From Actinoplanes liguriensis (GTDB lineage: Bacteria > Actinomycetota > Actinomycetes > Mycobacteriales > Micromonosporaceae): a DNA stretch of 5,173 bases. Under the pieces are notes generated by a model that worked only from the letters and a program-made list of their open reading frames with translations, had not been told where the DNA came from and searched no databases. Both the position numbers and the translations under genes were made by a program. The stretch covers positions 1,203 to 6,375 of the forward strand of contig KL571432.1 in NCBI GenBank assembly GCA_000715855.1. The letters run 5' to 3'. Below are positions 1-5,171 of the stretch, piece after piece. Every line of letters starts with the position of its first letter. Position 1 is the first letter of the stretch.

Positions 1-111
1 GCCTACACCTCGCTCGGGTTCCGCTTCGTCGGCGTCGGCTCGGACGCGTCACTGCTGGCCCGCGCCGCCTCCGACGTCGTCGCCCACCTGCGCGGGCCGG
101 TCGCGACGTAG
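1..111 (+). CDS. HpcH/HpaI-type aldolase, C-terminal fragment (5' end outside window)
   Basis: Frame 1 is open from the first base to a TAG at 109-111, giving the last 36 residues of a protein whose start lies to the left. The tail contains GFRFVGVGSDASLLARAA, then an Ala/Val-rich helix and LRGPVAT. A block of the form G-[FY]-x-F-V-x-V-G-S-D-x-x-L-L-A is what I know from the last strand and helix of HpcH/HpaI (class II pyruvate-dependent) aldolases, which cleave or form 2-keto-3-deoxy or 4-hydroxy-2-oxo acids using a divalent metal. The catalytic residues lie upstream and are not visible, so the substrate cannot be inferred. The whole fragment is overlapped antisense by the 3' end of the convergent gene at 3-791. 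It could be another TIM-barrel enzyme with a similar last strand; the family call is likely but rests on few residues. Confidence 0.68.
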   Translation, partial: AYTSLGFRFVGVGSDASLLARAASDVVAHLRGPVAT

Positions 112-791
112 ACGGTGTTCGCCGACCGGCCGCCGGTCAGCGGATTCGCGAACGTCACCACGTGCGCGGCCACCGTGGCGAAGCACTCCCGCAGGACGGT
201 CAGGAAGGTCTCGTCCGGCGCGTCGTCGGACCACAGGCCGAACACGCCGCCCGGCCGCAGCAGGGCCCCGAGCCGGTCCAGCCCGGCGGCCGTGTAGAGG
301 TCGGCGTGCGTGTCGTCCAGGACGTTGACCGGCGAATGGTCGATGTCGACCAGGATCGCGTCGAAACGCCGGCCCCGCTCGCCGAAGCCCTCGCCGTCGC
401 GCACCAGCGCGAAGAAGTCCCCCGGCAGCATCGTGGTGCGGGGATCGGTGGTGAGCGTACGGCCGCCCGGGATCAGGTCCTCGCGGTGCCAGTCGATCAC
501 CGGGTCCAGCGCCTCGACCACGATCAGCGACCGGACCCGATCGTCGGCGAGCACGGCGTGCGCGGTGTAGCCGAGCCCGAGCCCACCCACGACCACGTCA
601 CACGGCCCGTCCGGCAGGGCCGCCAGACCGAGCCGGGCCAGCTCCTCCTCGGCGACGGTGAACATGCTCGACATCAGGTACTCGTCGCCGAGCTTGACCT
701 CGTACACCTCGGTCTTGGTCGTCGGTTCGCGGCGTCGGCGCAGGCTGATCTCACCGATACGGGTATCGGCCCAGCCGAGTTCGGCGAACAT
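3..791 (-). CDS. Spermidine-synthase-like SAM-fold (Rossmann) protein
   Basis: This is a 262-residue protein starting at ATG 789-791, with AAGGAA (minus strand, 797-802) about 6 nt upstream as a good ribosome binding site. The N-terminal part (residues 1-60) carries TEVYEVKLGDEYLMSS and a Glu-rich helix, like the substrate-entry strands of spermidine synthase-type proteins. Residues 66-80 (VVVGGLGLGYTAHAV) form the glycine-rich SAM/decarboxy-SAM loop, 91-95 (VVEAL) end with the acidic residue expected to contact the ribose, and 144-154 (DAILVDIDHSP) is the motif IV region. LLRPGGVFGLWS (177-188) and NTVYVA (225-230) are the usual late strands. Known spermidine synthases have D-S-[ST]-D-P where this has D-I-D-H-S-P, so polyamine synthesis is doubtful; a small-molecule methyltransferase is equally possible. 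Residues 227-262 are encoded antisense to the aldolase gene. The cell location is probably cytosolic, as no signal or membrane segment is seen. Confidence 0.82.
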   Translation of the reverse strand: MFAELGWADTRIGEISLRRRREPTTKTEVYEVKLGDEYLMSSMFTVAEEELARLGLAALPDGPCDVVVGGLGLGYTAHAVLADDRVRSLIVVEALDPVIDWHREDLIPGGRTLTTDPRTTMLPGDFFALVRDGEGFGERGRRFDAILVDIDHSPVNVLDDTHADLYTAAGLDRLGALLRPGGVFGLWSDDAPDETFLTVLRECFATVAAHVVTFANPLTGGRSANTVYVATGPRRWATTSEAARASSDASEPTPTKRNPSEV

Positions 792-796
792 GACGG

Positions 797-802
797 TTCC
801 TT
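797..802 (-). promoter_or_regulatory. Ribosome binding site of the spermidine-synthase-like gene
   Basis: Read on the minus strand this is AAGGAA, with a spacer of about 5-6 nt to the ATG at 791. It supports that start codon over any internal one. Confidence 0.6.
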
Positions 803-831
803 ACGCGAGGTCGGATGGTGCGGCTCCGCAG

Positions 832-837
832 ACCATA
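832..837 (-). promoter_or_regulatory. Possible -10 box (TATGGT) for the spermidine-synthase-like gene
   Basis: On the minus strand, TATGGT fits the actinobacterial TANNNT -10 pattern and would start a transcript near 825 with a leader of about 34 nt containing the AAGGAA ribosome binding site. There is no convincing -35 hexamer 16-19 bp upstream. The short palindrome TGCGG-CT-CCGCA at 819-830 lies at the predicted start of transcription. This is a weak call. Confidence 0.25.
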
Positions 838-889
838 GGCGCTGCCCGGGTCGCCGGAGCGCCCGCCACCCCGGTCATCGTCCGAGCAG

Positions 890-895
890 TAGGCT
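890..895 (+). promoter_or_regulatory. -10 box (TAGGCT) of a likely leaderless promoter
   Basis: TAGGCT matches TANNNT and ends 7 nt before the ATG at 903, so transcription would begin at 902-903, at the start codon itself. The only purine-rich stretch, AGGA at 897-900, is just 2 nt from the ATG, too close for a normal Shine-Dalgarno. Leaderless mRNAs with this geometry are common in actinobacteria. No clear -35 is visible. Confidence 0.45.
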
Positions 896-902
896 CAGGA
901 AA

Positions 903-1691
903 ATGACGACCCTTGCCGGCCGCACCATCGCGGCCCTGCGCAGCGAGCACGACACCCTCGCCGCCGTGGTCCCCGCCCTCACCACCGACCAGCTCACCGG
1001 GCCGTCCGGCGCGAGCGAGTGGACCATCGCCGACGTCCTCTCCCACATGGGCAGCGGCGCCGAGATCAGCCTCGCCGCCCTGCGCGCCGCGCTGGGTGCG
1101 GCGGAGAAGCCCGGGCCCGGCTTCAACCAGGGCATCTGGGACCGGTGGAACGCGATGAGCCCGCAGGACCAGGCGGCCGGCTGGCTCGCGTCCGACTCCG
1201 CGCTGGTCGAGGCCCTGGAGGCGATTCCCGCCGACCGGCACGACGACCTCCCGGTCGACATGGGATTCCTGCCCGAGCCGATCCCGCTGGCGTCGTACGC
1301 GGCCATGCGGCTGAGCGAGGTCGGCCTGCACAGCTGGGACGTCCGGGCCGGCGTCGACCCGGCCGCCGCTGTCGCGGAGCAGTCCGCCCAGCTGCTCGCC
1401 GAGCATCTCAGCGCCGGGATCAGCTTCCTGCTCGGCTTCATCGGCAAGCCGGCCGCGGAGCGTGGGAACGCGGTCGTCGAGATCGCCAAGACGCCGTACC
1501 GGATCGTCCTCGACGAGCAGGCGCGGCTCACCACCGAGGACGTGCCGGTGACCGCGACGTTCGACGGGCCGCTGGAGTCCGCGATCCGGCTCATCTACGG
1601 CCGGCTGACCCCGGCGTACACCCCGGCCGGCGTCGGCACGACCGGGAACATCACGCTGGACGAGCTGCGCAGCACGTTCCCCGGCTTCTGA
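903..1691 (+). CDS. Maleylpyruvate isomerase-family mycothiol-dependent-type enzyme (DinB fold)
   Basis: This 262-residue protein is about the normal length for the family. The N-terminal MDMPI_N/DinB-like four-helix domain (about residues 5-155) contains W40-TIADVLSH-H48 and E139-VGL-H143-SWDVRAG. H48 together with the E-x3-H pair matches the His/Glu/His zinc site of the characterised mycothiol-dependent maleylpyruvate isomerase, so the metal site appears intact. The C-terminal part (about 160-262) ends with VTATFDGPLESAIRLIYGRLTP, typical of the MDMPI C-terminal domain. Family members use mycothiol as a cofactor for isomerisation or thiol transfer, but most have no known substrate and no gentisate or catabolic genes adjoin here, so the reaction is unknown. 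I chose ATG 903 because residue 1 onward matches the family start; the open frame further left is antisense to the neighbouring gene. Its neighbours are a divergent gene to the left and a convergent gene to the right, so it is probably monocistronic. Confidence 0.88.
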   Translation: MTTLAGRTIAALRSEHDTLAAVVPALTTDQLTGPSGASEWTIADVLSHMGSGAEISLAALRAALGAAEKPGPGFNQGIWDRWNAMSPQDQAAGWLASDSALVEALEAIPADRHDDLPVDMGFLPEPIPLASYAAMRLSEVGLHSWDVRAGVDPAAAVAEQSAQLLAEHLSAGISFLLGFIGKPAAERGNAVVEIAKTPYRIVLDEQARLTTEDVPVTATFDGPLESAIRLIYGRLTPAYTPAGVGTTGNITLDELRSTFPGF

Positions 1692-1698
1692 CCGGCTT

Positions 1699-1753
1699 CC
1701 GGCTGGCACTCAGGGCTGCATCACCGGACGAAAAAGCCCTGACTGCCAGCCGG
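1699..1753. terminator. Long hairpin between convergent genes, probable shared terminator
   Basis: The left arm at 1699-1717 (CCGGCTGGCACTCAGGGCT) pairs with the right arm at 1735-1753 over 19 positions with one mismatch, closing a 17-nt loop. It starts 7 bp after the stop of the plus-strand gene and ends 14 bp before the end of the minus-strand peroxiredoxin gene, so it can act on both. There is no T-tract after the stem in either direction; five A residues (1731-1735) lie mainly in the loop. Such U-poor hairpins are common terminators in high-GC actinobacteria. Confidence 0.75.
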
Positions 1754-1767
1754 CAAGAGCGCGCGGG

Positions 1768-2241
1768 TCAGGCCTGGGCCTGCGCCTCGATCGCCACGCG
1801 CAGCGCGTCCGCGGCGTGCTGGTTCATGTCGAGCTCGCTGTGGATCACGTCGAGGACCTTCTGATCCGTCCCGATCACGAACGTCAGCCGCTTGGTGCTC
1901 AGCGGGCCGAGGGCCAGCTTGCGCTTCACGCCGTACGCCGCAATGGTCTGGGAATCGGGGTCGGACAGCAGCGGATAGTCGAAGGAGTAGGTCTCCGCGA
2001 AGAGCTTCTGCTTCTCGACCGGATCCTTGCTGATGCCGACCCGCTGCACGCCGGCCGCCTGATATTCCGCCGCGAGGTCACGGAAGTGGCAGGCCTCGGC
2101 GGTGCAGCCCTTGGTCATCGCGCCGGGGTAAAAGAAGAGAACGACGGGCCCGGCCGGGAGGAGATCGGTCAGCCGGCGCGGCGTGCCGTCCTGGTCGGGC
2201 AGTTCGAAGTCGGGCGCGATGTCACCTTTGCCGATGCTCAC
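1768..2241 (-). CDS. bcp: Peroxiredoxin, BCP/PrxQ type (thiol peroxidase)
   Basis: This 157-residue protein has the normal size for the family. The thioredoxin fold begins with GDIAPDFELPDQDG (6-19), followed by VVLFFYPGAMTKGCTAEACHFRD (33-54). The pattern P39-x3-T43-x2-C46 is the peroxiredoxin active site: C46 is the peroxidatic cysteine, and C51, five residues later, fits the resolving cysteine of atypical two-cysteine PrxQ enzymes. R118 in STKRLTFVI is the likely active-site arginine. The enzyme reduces H2O2 and organic hydroperoxides in the cytosol, with a thioredoxin-like reductant. The start is GTG at 2239-2241, just before the conserved N-terminus; there is no Shine-Dalgarno. It lies 15 bp after the stop of the glycosyltransferase gene on the same strand, so read-through is possible, but a promoter of its own is also likely (TACCCT, 2249-2254). 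The C-terminus ends in an AQAQA tail just before the convergent hairpin. Confidence 0.94.
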   Translation of the reverse strand: MSIGKGDIAPDFELPDQDGTPRRLTDLLPAGPVVLFFYPGAMTKGCTAEACHFRDLAAEYQAAGVQRVGISKDPVEKQKLFAETYSFDYPLLSDPDSQTIAAYGVKRKLALGPLSTKRLTFVIGTDQKVLDVIHSELDMNQHAADALRVAIEAQAQA

Positions 2242-2248
2242 CCGGACG

Positions 2249-2254
2249 AGGGTA
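2249..2254 (-). promoter_or_regulatory. -10 box (TACCCT) of a likely leaderless promoter for the peroxiredoxin
   Basis: On the minus strand TACCCT matches TANNNT and ends 7 nt before the GTG start at 2241, the same spacing as at the 903 start. No purine-rich ribosome binding site lies in the 15-bp gap. The -35 region would fall inside the last codons of the glycosyltransferase gene and shows no clear consensus. Confidence 0.42.
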
Positions 2255-2256
2255 CG

Positions 2257-3780
2257 TCACTTCGTTCCGGAAACGATCACACGGCCGCCGTCGGTGGCCT
2301 GCAGCTCCAGCAGTTCCTCCAGCTCCTGACGGCTCAGCAGGCCGTGCCGGATCAGCTGCTCGCCGATCCGGCGGCGCCCGGTGAGACCGGCCGCGGCGCC
2401 GCGGACCCGGTGGCCCAGCACCCCGGCCCCGAGCTGGGCCATCGGCGCGAGACAGGTGAGCAGCGTCAGGCCGGACCACAGGTAGAGCGACCACCAGTCG
2501 TGGTGCAGCAGCAGGCCGGCCGTCATGCAGGCGGTCGCCACCGCGGCCCAGCCCAGGTGCGGCCGGAAGGTGCGCCAGGTGTCCCCGGTGGCGGCCCTGC
2601 CCTTCGCGGTGACGACGTAGGCGAGCGGCCGCCCGGCGAGCTGCGCCACGGCCGCCGCGGTGTAGATCGGCGCGGTCATCAGCTCCAGCGCCATGCCGGT
2701 CAGGCCCCACGACCGCCGTTCGTGCTCGACCAGGTTGTACCGCTGGGTGATCCGGAAGAAGCCCAGGCCGACCGCCAGGTTGGCGACGAACAGCACGCCC
2801 CAGACCAGGGCCGGCAGGCGGGTCACCGACACCCCGCCGACCAGGTAGATCGCGCTGAGCGCGACACCGATCAGCCAGGACGCCGCGGTGGTCGGGTAGT
2901 GCGACTGCAGCGCGAAGAAGGCCAGTCGCTGGGCTCGTCGCGGCATCCGGCGCAGCAGCGTCGGGGAGTGCCGGCGGGCGATCTCCCAGATCCCGTACGC
3001 CCATCGTTTCTGCTGGCTGAAGAAGTCCGAGTACGTCGCCGGTCCCTCACCGACCGCCAGGATGTCCGGGGTGTAGACGCCGCGCCAGTGGTTGCCGGTG
3101 CCCGGGTTGACCGCCGAGTACACCACCATCGACGTCAGGTGGTCCTCGATGATGCAGTCCTGGTAGCCCCCGATCTGGGCGAACGCGGCCGGGCGGTAGA
3201 GGTGGTTCGTGCCGATCAGCAGTGGCGCGCCGTGCCCGTTGCCGCCGCGCTGCATGATGCCGTGGAAGACGTACGCCAGCTCGGCGGCGCCCCGGGCCAC
3301 GAACGACTCCCCCAGGTTCGCGTAGACCTGCGGCGCCACCACGAACGCGGTGTCCGGGTCACTGAAGTAGCCGAGGGTCCGTTCCAGGAAGTTCGGATAC
3401 GGCACGTGGTCCGGGTCCATCTGCGCGACGACGTCGTACTCCGCCTCGTGCACCGACCGCCACGCGTTGTGGTTGCCATGCTTGGTCCGGCGGCGGAACG
3501 GGCCGCTGTCCTGGTTCCATTCCGGGTGTCCCTTGCGGCTGAAGTGTCGTACCCCGATCTCCGCGCACAGGAGCGCGACGTCCGGGTCGTCGCCCTCGTC
3601 CAGCAGCCACACGTCGAGGGGGCCGTCGTGCCGGATCCGGCGCATCGCCCGCAAGGTCGCCATCACCAGCTCGACCGGCTCCTTGCCCGGCACGATCGTG
3701 GTGAGCACGGCGACCCGCAACCCCGGAGCCGGGCGGACCGGCACCGGATCGACCGCCCGGGACGCGAAGTACGCGAGCAC
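2257..3780 (-). CDS. Membrane family-2 glycosyltransferase (cellulose synthase-like) with C-terminal MshEN-like motif
   Basis: This 507-residue protein carries the full processive GT-A signature: D61 in LLDEGDD, K100-x-G-N-x-N in the nucleotide-sugar site, D122-P-D124 (metal-binding DxD), GTNHLYRPAAFAQIGGY (190-206), E212-D213 (catalytic-base ED), and Q256-Q-K-R-W260 (QxxRW). Four to five hydrophobic segments follow at about 301-317, 324-343, 366-383, 409-426 and 431-453. It should therefore sit in the cytoplasmic membrane and polymerise or transfer a sugar from a nucleotide donor onto a surface or exported glycan; the sugar is unknown. Residues 471-494 (R-I-G ... L-x3-L-x2-Q) match the 24-residue MshEN cyclic-di-GMP-binding motif once, then the protein ends. 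The start is GTG at 3778-3780. It has only a weak ribosome binding site, the frame stays open upstream without ATG or GTG nearby, and no N-terminal membrane helix is present, so the exact start is uncertain. It is divergent from the LAL gene and upstream of the peroxiredoxin. Confidence 0.9.
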   Translation of the reverse strand: MLAYFASRAVDPVPVRPAPGLRVAVLTTIVPGKEPVELVMATLRAMRRIRHDGPLDVWLLDEGDDPDVALLCAEIGVRHFSRKGHPEWNQDSGPFRRRTKHGNHNAWRSVHEAEYDVVAQMDPDHVPYPNFLERTLGYFSDPDTAFVVAPQVYANLGESFVARGAAELAYVFHGIMQRGGNGHGAPLLIGTNHLYRPAAFAQIGGYQDCIIEDHLTSMVVYSAVNPGTGNHWRGVYTPDILAVGEGPATYSDFFSQQKRWAYGIWEIARRHSPTLLRRMPRRAQRLAFFALQSHYPTTAASWLIGVALSAIYLVGGVSVTRLPALVWGVLFVANLAVGLGFFRITQRYNLVEHERRSWGLTGMALELMTAPIYTAAAVAQLAGRPLAYVVTAKGRAATGDTWRTFRPHLGWAAVATACMTAGLLLHHDWWSLYLWSGLTLLTCLAPMAQLGAGVLGHRVRGAAAGLTGRRRIGEQLIRHGLLSRQELEELLELQATDGGRVIVSGTK

Positions 3781-3807
3781 CGGCCGTAGAGCTGCCCATG
3801 AGCCCGA

Positions 3808-3865
3808 CGTTCCGGGACGAACTGTCTGGTCATGAGCTGACCATCGGCCCGCACACCCCGGAACG
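3808..3865. repeat. Outer inverted repeat in divergent intergenic region (9-bp arms)
   Basis: CGTTCCGGG at 3808-3816 is the exact reverse complement of CCCGGAACG at 3857-3865, with 40 bp between. Its centre (about 3836.5) nearly coincides with the centre of the inner palindrome at 3827-3843. It could be a pair of half-sites or the base of an RNA structure in the glycosyltransferase leader; function is not shown. Confidence 0.4.
3827..3843. promoter_or_regulatory. Operator-like palindrome TGGTCA-N5-TGACCA
   Basis: Two perfect 6-bp arms, TGGTCA (3827-3832) and TGACCA (3838-3843), flank TGAGC. The 17-bp site lies 47 bp upstream of the glycosyltransferase start and 110 bp upstream of the LAL start, where a dimeric transcription factor could act on either gene. 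The regulator is unknown. Confidence 0.4.
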
Positions 3866-3888
3866 GAGCAAACCGGCGGCGTTGAGTA

Positions 3889-3894
3889 ATCGTA
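3889..3894 (-). promoter_or_regulatory. Possible -10 box (TACGAT) for the glycosyltransferase gene
   Basis: On the minus strand TACGAT matches TANNNT and would start a transcript near 3882 with a leader of about 100 nt. That leader would contain both inverted repeats at 3808-3865. No good -35 is seen 16-19 bp upstream, so this rests on the -10 alone. Confidence 0.28.
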
Positions 3895-3937
3895 CGCACG
3901 CGGGAGGGCAGCACGCCCCGGCAGAGTGGAAGGCGTC

Positions 3938-3945
3938 GAGGGGGG
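3938..3945 (+). promoter_or_regulatory. Ribosome binding site of the LAL-type regulator gene
   Basis: GAGGGGGG ends 8 nt before ATG 3954 (11 nt before ATG 3957), a usable Shine-Dalgarno. It supports the tandem ATG start over the TTG at 3882, which is also in frame. Confidence 0.5.
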
Positions 3946-3953
3946 CGCGTTCC

Positions 3954-5152
3954 ATGATGGATCTTGACGGCGACCGGTACGTGATGCGGGGCCGGGACAC
4001 CGAGCTGGCCCTGGTCGAGACCCTGCTGCGGCAGGCCCGGGGTGGGCACGGCGCGGCGCTGGTGGTCCGCGGGCACGCCGGGATCGGGCGGACGACGCTG
4101 CTACGCGCGGCCCGGGCGAGCGCGACCGCCGCGGGGATGACCGTGCTGACCGCCACCGGGGCCGAGTCCGAGTCGGGACTCCCCTTCGCCGCCCTGCACC
4201 AGCTCCTGGCCCCGCTGCTCGACACCCCGGCCGGGGCGCGGGTCCTGCGGATCGCGTTCGGGCCGGCGGACGAGCGCCCGGGCCGGTTCGCCGTGGGCCT
4301 GGCCGTGCTGGACCTGCTGCACGCCGTGGCCGCCGGCGCCCCGCTGGCGCTGCTGGTCGACGACGCGCACCGCCTCGACCCGGAGACCGTGGGCGTGCTC
4401 GTCTTCGTGGCCCGCCGGCTGGCCCTGCACCCGATCGCGCTGATGATCACCGCCGGGACCCGGCACAGCGGGGTGCTGGCCGGCGTCGGCCTGGACGAGC
4501 TGCACCTGTTCGAGATCGGCGAGCGGGCGGCCCGCGAGGTGCTGGACGACCGCGCTCCCGGCCTGACACCGGCCCGGCGGGAGCGCATCCTGGCCGAGGC
4601 CGCCGGTCATCCGCTGGCGCTCGCCGAGCTTCCCCGGGACGCCGGGCCGCTGAACCACCGCCTGCAGTCTGCGTTCGCGGACCGGTTCGCGCACCTGCCC
4701 GCGCCGACCCTGGCCGTCCTCGCCGCGCTCGCCGCGGAGCCGGCCTGCCCGCCGGACGCCGCGCTCGCCGCCGCCCGGGCGCTGACCGGCTCGGACGTCG
4801 GGCAGGACAGCATCCAACCGGCCCTCGACGCCGACGTCCTGGAGATCCACGCCCGCCGCCTGCGGTTCCGGCACCCGCTGATGCGGGCGGCGGTGTACCG
4901 CGGCCTGACCGTCACGGACCGCCTGACGATCCACGCCGTGCTGGCCGACGCGTTCGCGGACGACCCGGACCGGCGGGCCCGGCACCGCAGCGCCGCGACC
5001 CTGGGCCCGGACGAGCAGGTCGGCCACGAGCTGGAGAGGGCCGCCACGCGGGCGCTCGACCGCGGCGCGCGGGTCACCGCGGTCACCGACCTGGAACGCG
5101 CCGCCGACCTCACCCTGAACACCGCGCGGCGTACGTCGTTGCTGCTCAGGGC
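3954..5152 (+). CDS. LAL-type (LuxR-family) ATPase transcriptional regulator, N-terminal ~400 residues, truncated by contig end
   Basis: From the tandem ATG at 3954/3957 the frame is open to the right edge, with no stop. The protein opens with MRGRDTELALVETLL (11-25), the usual lead-in of large LuxR-type regulators, then the P-loop G40-HAGIGRT-T48, ESESGLPFAALHQLL (71-85), Walker B LALLVDDAHRLD (131-142), FVARRLALHP (151-160), EAAGHPLALAELP (215-227) and LRFRHPLMRAAVYRGL (303-318). These blocks occur in this order in LAL/MalT-like STAND ATPases, which act in the cytosol and normally run to about 850-1000 residues, with helical repeats and a C-terminal LuxR helix-turn-helix that would lie beyond the contig. 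The Walker A lysine is arginine (CGG, 4089-4091), so nucleotide handling may differ. Genuine sequence stops at about residue 399; the CLLYTS that follows is translated adapter. It diverges from the glycosyltransferase gene, a possible target. The DNA-binding part is assumed, not seen. Confidence 0.87.
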
Positions 5153-5171
5153 CTGTCTCTTATACACATCT
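5153..5171. other. Synthetic Tn5 mosaic-end adapter (library artefact)
   Basis: CTGTCTCTTATACACATCT is the complete 19-bp hyperactive Tn5 mosaic end used in tagmentation libraries. It is an engineered hybrid of the natural Tn5 outside and inside ends, so it is not expected in a genome. It sits at the extreme end of the window, with only CT (5172-5173) after it, which is how untrimmed adapter appears in an assembly. Bases 5153-5173 should be trimmed. Confidence 0.97.

Noticed and set aside
162..902. In-frame 247-codon extension upstream of the isomerase-family start
   Set aside because: It is antisense to the well-supported gene at 3-791, is Arg/Gln/Pro-rich with no family resemblance, and the conserved N-terminus begins at ATG 903.
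801..1709. 302-codon minus-strand open frame
   Set aside because: Antisense shadow of the isomerase-family gene; Arg/Gly/Asp-rich composition and no recognisable motif.
1816..3789. 657-codon plus-strand open frame, the longest closed frame in the window
   Set aside because: It lies antisense to the peroxiredoxin and glycosyltransferase, both of which carry full catalytic motifs. The composition (Arg, Val, Gly, Gln, His) is typical of a high-GC antisense frame.
3906..3936. Small inverted repeats (GGGC/GCCC and ACGCC/GGCGT) upstream of the LAL gene
   Set aside because: Arms of 4-5 bp are expected by chance at this GC content.
3830..4588. 252-codon minus-strand Ser/Arg/Ala-rich frame
   Set aside because: Shadow of the LAL gene and its promoter region, with no domain resemblance.
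4101..5027. 308-codon minus-strand open frame
   Set aside because: Shadow of the LAL gene, whose plus-strand frame shows ordered family blocks; this one is a low-complexity Gln/Arg/Gly sequence.
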